From Schlesneria sp. (GTDB lineage: Bacteria > Planctomycetota > Planctomycetia > Planctomycetales > Planctomycetaceae), in assembly GCA_025353525.1 (NCBI GenBank), contig JANXOO010001079.1, positions 1 through 8,863 on the forward strand: a stretch of 8,863 bases of DNA, in the 5' to 3' direction. The notes below the pieces were generated by a model that was given only the letters and a program-made list of their open reading frames with translations, searched no databases and was not told the origin of the DNA. The translations under genes and the position numbers were made by a program. Below are positions 1 to 5,425 of the stretch, piece by piece. Numbering within the stretch: position 1 is the stretch's first letter; each line of letters starts with the position of its first letter.

Positions 1-40
1 TGAAATTCAGCGGCGCATTACTGCGAGAGTGTTTTTTTGA

Positions 41-66
41 GATTCCGCTTTAACGGATTCGTTTTT
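41..66 (+). terminator. Possible weak intrinsic terminator for a gene left of the window
   Basis: GATTCCG (41-47) can pair with CGGATTC (54-60) with one T-T mismatch around a loop of about six bases, and G plus five T's (62-66) follow on the plus strand. This is the shape of a small Rho-independent terminator. A plus-strand gene ending just left of the window would then converge on the minus-strand peptidase gene. The stem is short and imperfect and no such gene is visible, so this is weak. Confidence 0.25.
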
Positions 67-87
67 GAGAGATTCGAGGGAAGAACC

Positions 88-104
88 GCAGGCTGGAAGC
101 CTGC
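88..104. repeat. Perfect short palindrome, GCAGGCT-GGA-AGCCTGC
   Basis: A 7-bp perfect inverted repeat with a 3-base spacer lies 61 bases beyond the stop codon of the minus-strand peptidase gene and is followed by GCCAC. I remember very similar 'AGGCTGGAAGCCTGCGCCAC' strings as dispersed intergenic elements in planctomycetes; that is recollection, not a search. No T-run follows on either strand, so a simple terminator role is not supported. Its stem resembles, but is not the same as, the CAGGCTTTAGCCTG palindromes elsewhere in the window. Confidence 0.5.
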
Positions 105-164
105 GCCACGTATTCGACGACCTACGGCGGCGATTCTGACATTTTTGCGAACCGCTGCCGGGTC

Positions 165-1085
165 CTACTTCGCTTCGATTTGCCCCACGCGAACGATTCC
201 ATCCGTCAATCCGGCAGCGTGACTCAGAAACCGCTGTTCTACCACCGGAACGGCTGAACGCAGCCGGAGCGAGAGCAATCCCGGCTGAGATGTTGTCCGC
301 AACTCTCGCAAATAGCCCGTCAGGACTTCCCGGGATTCCTCGCTATGTTGCAGCATGAAGTGAACCCAGGCCCATGATTCCTGATAATCGGCCTTGTGCA
401 TCTGGTCGACCGTCTCAAGTGATTCGAGGCGATCGAGATCAGGCTTCCAGCCACCTGCAATACCCGCAGCAAGATTCATCGCGTATTCGCGATTCATTCC
501 GACAGGTTGACTCGCCACTTCAAAGTATTCTGCCAAACCTTCATCCAGCCATAACGGAACATCCTTGAGCGTTGCGTGGAGCACTCCATGAGTGAATTCG
601 TGCCTCAAATCTTCCTGAATCCGCTCACCCCAAAACGTGTAAACAGCCAGCTCTTTGGACGTTCCGACGAAATATGCCCGTCGGGGTGGCAGCCGAGGGT
701 AGCGGACTCGCAGGTAATCGGCATATCGTTTTTCGTCGCCAAACAAATAGATAACAACAGGTTGCTTCTGAACGGGCAGGTCAAGTGTCGCAAGAATTTC
801 ATCGTGCAATCGATCAAGATCCTTGAGCAGTTCATGGTTTCTGGACAGCTTGATATCACTCTGGATCACGAGGTTGTCGTTCTCCAGCGTGTATTTAGAG
901 GGTAGTCCCATCGGCGGTGTTTGAGCGACGCGGCAGCCGGAAAAGATGACGGCAACAAGAAAAACGCCGACAATACGACGGCAACAGAGCCCGAACCTGT
1001 GGCGATGCAACGATCTTTGCCGACGCGTCGCCATCGACAAGGTCAGTCCGTCTTCCATGACAAGATTTGGCCGTCGCTCGTTCAT
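165..1085 (-). CDS. Probable lipoprotein with gluzincin (peptidase MA / DUF1570-like) HExxH domain
   Basis: This encodes a probable exported zinc metallopeptidase-like protein of 306 residues. An arginine-rich N-terminus is followed by a hydrophobic stretch (about residues 38-49) and F-S-G-Cys51, which resembles a lipobox although Phe at -3 is not canonical, so lipid anchoring is inferred. The active-site signature is H162-E-F-T-H166 followed by W179-L-D-E182-G-L-A-E-Y. This matches the HExxH...W-L-x-E-G-x-A-x-Y arrangement of gluzincins, with E182 the likely third zinc ligand. The spacing from H166 to E182 is 16, shorter than the 19 of M1 aminopeptidases but similar to what I recall of peptidase MA/DUF1570 proteins, which are common in planctomycetes. 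The substrate is unknown. The start is uncertain: the longest ATG form is given, but the in-frame ATG at residue 18 (base 1034) leaves a more typical signal peptide, and none of the starts has a good ribosome binding site. It is divergent from asd and shows no operon partner in the window. Confidence 0.8.
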   Translation of the reverse strand: MNERRPNLVMEDGLTLSMATRRQRSLHRHRFGLCCRRIVGVFLVAVIFSGCRVAQTPPMGLPSKYTLENDNLVIQSDIKLSRNHELLKDLDRLHDEILATLDLPVQKQPVVIYLFGDEKRYADYLRVRYPRLPPRRAYFVGTSKELAVYTFWGERIQEDLRHEFTHGVLHATLKDVPLWLDEGLAEYFEVASQPVGMNREYAMNLAAGIAGGWKPDLDRLESLETVDQMHKADYQESWAWVHFMLQHSEESREVLTGYLRELRTTSQPGLLSLRLRSAVPVVEQRFLSHAAGLTDGIVRVGQIEAK

Positions 1086-1197
1086 TATTCGACAAGTTGT
1101 CGCAGAATCTGCCGATCCCGGCTAGACGTGTCCTGACGCGCGGCACGACGGCTGACAAGGTTGCAAAGAACGCGCCAGGTTGAAACGATGTACAGAA

Positions 1198-1225
1198 GTT
1201 GGAGTTCAGGCTTTAGCCTGTCTTC
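1198..1225 (+). repeat. Dispersed palindromic repeat, copy A
   Basis: The core CAGGCT-TT-AGCCTG (1207-1220) is a perfect 6-bp inverted repeat with a 2-base spacer. It is flanked by GTTGGAGTT on the left and TCTTC on the right. Twenty-five of 26 bases (1200-1225) recur at 1276-1301, and 26 of 28 recur in inverted orientation at 5283-5310. The conserved asymmetric flanks show that these are copies of one element rather than chance palindromes. It could be a REP-like element moved by a RAYT transposase, but no such gene is in the window. Confidence 0.7.
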
Positions 1226-1275
1226 GTCCTGGAAAAAAAACAGATATTGCTGCTGAAGAAACAAAGTGTCACCGC

Positions 1276-1301
1276 TGGAGTTCAGGTTTTAGCCTGTCTT
1301 C
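1276..1301 (+). repeat. Dispersed palindromic repeat, copy B
   Basis: This is the second copy in the same orientation, starting 76 bases after copy A. It differs from A at one position of 26: the core reads CAGGTTTTAGCCTG (1283-1296). The C-to-T change replaces a C-G pair with a wobble T(U)-G pair, so the stem could still form in RNA. The flanks TGGAGTT and TCTTC are identical to copy A. Confidence 0.7.
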
Positions 1302-1445
1302 AACCCCGCAGCACCACCTCCTTTTGTCCAGATCGAAACAGTTCACTAACGCCTGAGAAGCAGCCCCCTGAAGCAATGGGGTGGTTGACCGGACTGCCGG
1401 AACCCCGATTCGGCCCTGCAAGGCGTCCTGTTTAAAATTGTCCCG

Positions 1446-1450
1446 AAGGA
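1446..1450 (+). promoter_or_regulatory. Ribosome binding site of asd
   Basis: AAGGA lies nine bases upstream of the GTG at 1460, a good Shine-Dalgarno match and spacing. It decides in favour of the GTG start over the in-frame ATG codons at residues 5 and 7, which would cut into the first strand of the nucleotide-binding fold. It is the only clear Shine-Dalgarno sequence in the window. Confidence 0.65.
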
Positions 1451-1459
1451 AGAATTACT

Positions 1460-2485
1460 GTGTTTGGAACGATGGCGATGGTGGGTGCGACCGGTGCTGT
1501 AGGTCGTATCATGTTGCAGCTTCTCGAAGAACGACCAATGATGGCGAAAACCTACCGGTTTCTCGCCTCGGCACGCAGCGCTGGTTCCAAACTGACGTTC
1601 AAAGGTCACGAGTACACGGTTGAGTTACTTGAGCCGTCTGTTTTCAAGGGTATCGATCTCGTAATTGCCAGTACCCCGGACGAAGTCGCCGCTGAATTTC
1701 TGCCTCATGCGGTCGCTGCCGGTTGCAAGGTGATCGACGAATCCGGGTTCTTCCGGATGCATCCGGATGTGGCATTGGTGATTCCGGAAATTAACCCTCA
1801 AGACGCACTGAACGCCAAGGGGATCATCTCAAGCCCGAATTGCTCGACGACACAGATGGTCATGGCGCTCAAGCCGCTGCACGATGCCGCACGTGTCAAA
1901 CGAGTCATCGTCAGCACGTACCAGGCGGTCAGTGGTGCGGGACTTTCCGGAACCGACGATCTGATCGAAGGGACCCGGGCAAACCTCGCGGGGACTCACT
2001 ACGAGCAGAAAGCGTTCAAATCACCGATTGCGTTCAACGCGATTCCGCAAATCGGCGGATTCAAAGAGCATGGGTATACCAGCGAAGAAATGAAAATGGT
2101 TTACGAGACGCGCAAAATTCTCGGAGATCAATCGATCCAGGTATCTGCCACGTGCGTGCGAATCCCGGTTGCGAACTGCCACAGCGAAACGGTCCTCGTT
2201 GAAACAGAGCGGCCAGTCTCGGTCGACGAAGCAAAGAAACTGTTTGCGGCGTTCCCCGGAATGAAAGTCGTCGACGAAGAAATTCAAGGAGGTTACCCGA
2301 TGCCGAATACGTGTACCGGAAGCGACCTCGTCTTCGTCGGTCGCATTCGCAAGGACCTGACAAACCCGAACGGCCTGATGTTCTGGTGTGTCAGTGACAA
2401 CCTGAGAAAAGGAGCGGCAACCAACGCCGTTCAGATTGCTGAATTGCTGGCGAAGCACCACAAGGGGGCCTCGAACACACCGTGA
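1460..2485 (+). CDS. asd: Aspartate-semialdehyde dehydrogenase
   Basis: This enzyme reduces L-aspartyl-4-phosphate to L-aspartate 4-semialdehyde with NADPH in the cytoplasm, the branch point to lysine/diaminopimelate, threonine and methionine. The protein has 341 residues, normal for the family. The N-terminal NADP fold carries G9-A-T-G-A-V-G15. The active site reads S125-P-N-C128-S-T-T with C128 as nucleophile. Q155 lies in the segment STYQAVSGAG. R234-I-P-V-A-N-C-H241-S-E supplies the substrate Arg and the catalytic His with the expected spacing of seven. The residue before the His is Cys where many homologues have Gly or Ala, a minor variation. The GTG start is chosen because AAGGA precedes it and the Rossmann motif begins at residue 9. 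It lies 172 bases upstream of lysA on the same strand, so co-expression in lysine/DAP synthesis is plausible but not proven. Confidence 0.96.
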   Translation: MFGTMAMVGATGAVGRIMLQLLEERPMMAKTYRFLASARSAGSKLTFKGHEYTVELLEPSVFKGIDLVIASTPDEVAAEFLPHAVAAGCKVIDESGFFRMHPDVALVIPEINPQDALNAKGIISSPNCSTTQMVMALKPLHDAARVKRVIVSTYQAVSGAGLSGTDDLIEGTRANLAGTHYEQKAFKSPIAFNAIPQIGGFKEHGYTSEEMKMVYETRKILGDQSIQVSATCVRIPVANCHSETVLVETERPVSVDEAKKLFAAFPGMKVVDEEIQGGYPMPNTCTGSDLVFVGRIRKDLTNPNGLMFWCVSDNLRKGAATNAVQIAELLAKHHKGASNTP

Positions 2486-2532
2486 TGATACCCTTGCCAG
2501 CTGCCCGGACGAGGTGGCTTGCAACGGCAAGT

Positions 2533-2564
2533 CGTCAGCAACACTGAACCTCGACGTGCTGACG
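2533..2564. repeat. Inverted repeat in the asd-lysA gap
   Basis: CGTCAGCA (2533-2540) and TGCTGACG (2557-2564) form a perfect 8-bp inverted repeat with a 16-base spacer. It is preceded by a smaller hairpin, CTTGC-AACG-GCAAG (2518-2531). There is no T-run after either, so neither is a standard terminator. They may be a protein site, an mRNA hairpin between the two genes, or chance. The rest of the 172-base gap shows no gene. Confidence 0.35.
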
Positions 2565-2657
2565 CCTGTCGGGCAATTGCCTAAAACCTGACCGGGCGCA
2601 GAATAAACATCCAGACTCGGCATTCCCAAAGACAACTTTTTTCAGAAACAGAATCTC

Positions 2658-3932
2658 ATGCAGCCGTTCCCTTATCGCGATGGCGAACTTTATTGTGAAG
2701 ATGTCCGGGTTGCGCAGTTGGCCGAAAAATACGGCACACCACTTTGGGTCTATTCCAAATCGTTTATCCTCGGGCAACTGAAGCAGATTCAGAATGCATT
2801 TGCCGAAGTCGATCCTGTGATCTGTTATTCGGTAAAAGCAAATTCGACATTAGGAATTCTGAAGATCATCCGCGACGCCGGTTGCAGTTTCGATGTTGTT
2901 TCCGGTGGTGAACTCTACCGCGTCAAAGCGGCCGGGGGCGATACGTCCAGGGTCGTATTTGCCGGCGTCGGCAAGACCGACGACGAGATTCGGTTCGCTC
3001 TGGAAAATGACATCCTGATGTTCGATGTCGAAAGTGAACCCGAACTCGATGCCATCGCGGCCGTTGCCGATTCCATGGGAAAAATCGGTCGGGTTGTCTT
3101 GCGGCTGAATCCCGATATCGATGCCAAAACGCACGCCAAGACAACGACTGGAAAAAAGGGAAACAAGTTCGGGATGGATATCGAACGATTCCGCGAACTG
3201 GCCGCAAAAGTCTTGCGCGACAAGCGACTGGCTCTCAAGGGGATCCACATGCACCTGGGTTCGCCAATTCTGACGACGGATCCCTATGCCGCTGCCGGTC
3301 AAAAAGCAATCGAAGTTGTCGAAGGTTTGCGTCGCGAAGGACACGACATCAACTGGATCAATCTGGGTGGCGGATTCGGCATCAGCTATCGCGGCAACGA
3401 GGGATTGCCAGCGTCGGCCTATGCAGAAGTCATCGTCCCGGCAGTCCGTCAGGCGAAATGCAGGCTGGCACTCGAACCGGGTCGATTTGTTGTCGGCAAT
3501 TCGTGCGTACTGGTCAGTCGTGTTGTATTTACGAAGCGTGAAGGCGGAAAGTTGTTCGTCATACAGGACGGGGCGATGAACGATCTGATTCGTCCTGCCA
3601 TGTACGATTCGTTTCATCGTGTCTGGCCGGTCAAGCCCGCAGTGCCGATGCCCGAAAATGTCGAAGGCGAGATTCCCGGCTGTGAAAAAACGGATGTTGT
3701 CGGCCCGATCTGCGAATCGAGCGACTATTTCGCCAAAGACCGGTTTTTGCCAGCCATGCAACGGGGTGATTTGTTCGCGACGTTCAGTGCCGGTGCTTAC
3801 GGCACCACAATGAGCAGCAACTACAATTCCCGACCCCGCGCGACAGAAATCCTGGTCGACGGCTCAACGGCGACTGTCATCCGCCGACGCGAAACATACG
3901 CCGATCTGGTCGCCCACGAACTGACTGATTGA
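2658..3932 (+). CDS. lysA: Diaminopimelate decarboxylase
   Basis: This PLP enzyme decarboxylates meso-2,6-diaminopimelate to L-lysine, the final step of the DAP pathway, in the cytoplasm. The 424-residue length is normal. It has the fold-type III (alanine-racemase-like) order. The PLP lysine is K60 in CYSVKANS. H197-M-H-L-G-S202 is the HxHxGS motif. G237-G-G239 precedes the phosphate-binding region. E273-P-G-R276 is the EPGR motif. C352-E-S-S-D356 supplies the active-site Cys that acts across the dimer interface. G379-A-Y381-G lies before N388-Y-N-S-R-P-R394 near the C-terminus. Every expected signature is present, so the enzyme should be active. The ATG start has no recognisable Shine-Dalgarno but gives the normal N-terminus. 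It follows asd on the same strand, and a strong hairpin begins 13 bases after its stop. Confidence 0.96.
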   Translation: MQPFPYRDGELYCEDVRVAQLAEKYGTPLWVYSKSFILGQLKQIQNAFAEVDPVICYSVKANSTLGILKIIRDAGCSFDVVSGGELYRVKAAGGDTSRVVFAGVGKTDDEIRFALENDILMFDVESEPELDAIAAVADSMGKIGRVVLRLNPDIDAKTHAKTTTGKKGNKFGMDIERFRELAAKVLRDKRLALKGIHMHLGSPILTTDPYAAAGQKAIEVVEGLRREGHDINWINLGGGFGISYRGNEGLPASAYAEVIVPAVRQAKCRLALEPGRFVVGNSCVLVSRVVFTKREGGKLFVIQDGAMNDLIRPAMYDSFHRVWPVKPAVPMPENVEGEIPGCEKTDVVGPICESSDYFAKDRFLPAMQRGDLFATFSAGAYGTTMSSNYNSRPRATEILVDGSTATVIRRRETYADLVAHELTD

Positions 3933-3944
3933 TTCATCCGTTGT

Positions 3945-3994
3945 GAAAAAGGGGGACAGGCACCAGGAAGTCCTGGAGCCAGTCCCTCTTTTTC
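3945..3994. terminator. Long hairpin after lysA, probable bidirectional terminator or dispersed repeat
   Basis: Fifty bases fold almost completely on themselves: GAAAAAGGGGGAC (3945-3957) pairs with GTCCCTCTTTTTC (3982-3994), and GGC and CCAGG continue inward, interrupted only by two A-A mismatches and closed by a loop of about four bases. One G-T pair occurs. An A-run on the left arm and a T-run on the right arm are what a bidirectional intrinsic terminator looks like, and the position 13 bases after the lysA stop fits. The internal string GGGACAGGCACC with its partner GGAGCCAGTCCC also resembles a dispersed element I recall from planctomycete and other bacterial genomes, so it may be a mobile REP-like unit that works as a terminator here. 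Confidence 0.65.
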
Positions 3995-4082
3995 AGCCGG
4001 TAGGTTTTTCACTGCCGGTCGCGTAAAAGCACCTGGCTTGCCCGGAGTTTGACCAGATCGCACGCTGGTGACGGAATTTCGC

Positions 4083-5261
4083 ATGCAGACATCCGGTAAA
4101 TCCGACGCCGAATTCGATGTGATCGTGATCGGTGTCGGTGGAATGGGGTCGGCGGCATGCTATGCACTGGCACGACGCGGCCTGCGCATTCTGGGTCTCG
4201 ACCGATTTCCGCTCGTTCATGATCAGGGAAGTTCGCATGGCGAATCGAGGATCATTCGCAAAGCGTATTTTGAACACCCTGACTACGTACCACTGCTCCA
4301 TCGAGCGTACGAACTCTGGCACGATCTGGAACGGGTTTCCGGTCGGGAACTGTTTCGACAAACGGGCCTTGTTCTGTCGGGGACTGCCGACGGAGAAACG
4401 ATTCGGGGTACCCGGCTGTCCGCAGAACAGCATCATCTGGAACTGCAGAATTTCTCGGCGAACGAAGCCAGGCGGCGGTTTCCCGGCTTTGCGTTTCCGA
4501 ACCACCATGACGTGGCATTCGAGCCGATCGCGGGGACACTGTTCGTAGAAGACTGCGTTCGCGCTCACCTTGACGGAGCCGTTCAACGGGGGGCCATCAT
4601 TCGTGGCAGCGAACCCGTGACCGATTGGTCGTCGGATGGAAAATCCGTATGTGTTCGAACAGCGATGCACGAATACCGCGCCCGATCACTGGTCATCACA
4701 TCAGGTGCCTGGGCCACGGAGTGTTTGCGAGATTTGCAAATGCCGTTGACGGTTGTTCGCAAATTCGTCGGCTGGTTTCCGCATCACAACGACGCGTTCC
4801 TGGCTGATCGGGGCTGCCCAGCTTACTTCTTTGAACTTCCTCACGGAACGTTCTATGGCATTCCGGGTTTTGACAGCACGACGATCAAAGTCGCCGAGCA
4901 TTCCGGGGGCGAGACCGTCACCGACCTGACCAGAATTGATCGCTCCTGCCATCCCGGCGATCTTGTCCGTCTACAATCGTTTCTGACAGATCACCTTCCG
5001 GGAGTTGGCCCGGAACCGGCCCGATATTCGGTCTGCTTGTACACGCTGACTCCCGATCGACACTTTTCCATCGATCTGCATCCGAAATGGAACAATGTCG
5101 CATTCGCGGCAGGATTTTCCGGCCACGGCTTCAAATTCTGCCCGGTCGTTGGAGAAGCCCTTGCTGATTTGGTCCAGCGGGGAACTGCGGCGCTGCCGAT
5201 CGGGTTTCCTGGCTGTCGGCGCGACGGGCTGGATCGGGTGGGCGATGAGATAACAGTATGA
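4083..5261 (+). CDS. solA: FAD-dependent monomeric sarcosine / N-methyl-L-tryptophan oxidase
   Basis: This flavoenzyme oxidises N-methyl amino acids (sarcosine, N-methyltryptophan or related) to the amino acid, formaldehyde and hydrogen peroxide. It has 392 residues, the usual length. The FAD-binding motif is G17-V-G-G-M-G-S23, ending in the expected acidic residue in L39-D40-R. R56 and R59 in HGESRIIRKAYFE match the Arg pair near the flavin in the family. K269 and H273 in IKVAEH match the oxygen-activating Lys and the active-site His. C318 in V-C-L-Y-T-L-T-P-D is the covalent flavin attachment site. G344-F-S-G-H-G-F350 is the C-terminal flavin motif. All catalytic features are present, but the actual substrate cannot be read from the sequence. 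The ATG at 4083 is preferred, with a weak GGA about nine bases upstream; a GTG at 4068 would add five residues. The preceding hairpin separates it from lysA, so it is probably transcribed separately. The symbol is a family label. Confidence 0.88.
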   Translation: MQTSGKSDAEFDVIVIGVGGMGSAACYALARRGLRILGLDRFPLVHDQGSSHGESRIIRKAYFEHPDYVPLLHRAYELWHDLERVSGRELFRQTGLVLSGTADGETIRGTRLSAEQHHLELQNFSANEARRRFPGFAFPNHHDVAFEPIAGTLFVEDCVRAHLDGAVQRGAIIRGSEPVTDWSSDGKSVCVRTAMHEYRARSLVITSGAWATECLRDLQMPLTVVRKFVGWFPHHNDAFLADRGCPAYFFELPHGTFYGIPGFDSTTIKVAEHSGGETVTDLTRIDRSCHPGDLVRLQSFLTDHLPGVGPEPARYSVCLYTLTPDRHFSIDLHPKWNNVAFAAGFSGHGFKFCPVVGEALADLVQRGTAALPIGFPGCRRDGLDRVGDEITV

Positions 5262-5282
5262 ATGAAGGGAAGTTAAAAAAGA

Positions 5283-5310
5283 GACGACAGGCTAAAGCCT
5301 GATCTCCAAC
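5283..5310 (-). repeat. Dispersed palindromic repeat, copy C (inverted)
   Basis: Read on the minus strand, this is the same element as copies A and B, matching copy A at 26 of 28 positions. Its core is CAGGCT-AA-AGCCTG on the plus strand (5288-5301). It begins 21 bases after the oxidase stop codon. It is inverted relative to copies A and B, which lie upstream of asd, so the asd-lysA-oxidase block is bracketed by opposing copies. No T-run follows the hairpin on the plus strand. Confidence 0.7.
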
Positions 5311-5336
5311 ATGGACTCCTTCCACATGGCTGTTCT

Positions 5337-5366
5337 TTGCGACTTTGTGACTGATCATTGTATGAT
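5337..5366 (+). promoter_or_regulatory. Possible sigma-70-type promoter for the fused membrane gene
   Basis: TTGCGA (5337-5342) and TATGAT (5361-5366) are separated by 18 bases. They match the -35 consensus at four of six and the -10 consensus at five of six positions. Transcription would begin near 5373, leaving about 50 bases before the ATG at 5426. The position after the repeat and before the gene is reasonable, but planctomycete promoters are poorly constrained and such matches occur by chance. Confidence 0.35.
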
Positions 5367-5425
5367 TGCGATCGCTGCCTGGCATTCCTTTTCCATCGTT
5401 GTTGTCTCAGTCAAGAGTTGCATTC

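Larger units (their letters stand above)
1086..1459. other. Gene-free divergent spacer
   Basis: This 374-base stretch lies between the minus-strand peptidase gene and asd, so both genes' promoters should be here. I see no convincing ORF or RNA gene. Its visible content is two same-orientation copies of a palindromic repeat (1200-1225 and 1276-1301), an A8 run (1233-1240) and the asd ribosome binding site. I could not identify a convincing -35/-10 pair for either gene; TAAAAT at 1433-1438 is -10-like but lacks a matching -35. Confidence 0.6.

Noticed and set aside
37..222. A short plus-strand frame at the left edge
   Set aside because: It runs through a palindrome and into the end of the peptidase gene, with low-complexity content and no ribosome binding site.
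1200..1301. The two repeats as a CRISPR array
   Set aside because: There are only two adjacent copies, with a 50-base gap and no third unit. The related third copy is 4 kb away and inverted, and no cas gene is present.
2021..2635. A 204-residue minus-strand frame opposite asd
   Set aside because: It overlaps the conserved asd reading frame and has no recognisable motif.
2850..3761. A 303-residue open frame on the minus strand inside lysA
   Set aside because: It lies wholly opposite a complete lysA with every catalytic motif, and its translation shows no recognisable domain. It is a shadow of the codon pattern.
3993..4670. A 225-residue minus-strand frame opposite the oxidase start and upstream hairpin
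   Set aside because: The plus-strand oxidase has its FAD motif and Arg pair in this stretch; the opposing frame has nothing recognisable.
5366..5425. The TTG at 5366 as the true start of the fused membrane gene
   Set aside because: It would add only 20 residues, overlaps the possible -10 box and has no ribosome binding site. The ATG at 5426 is the simpler start, though this is not proven.
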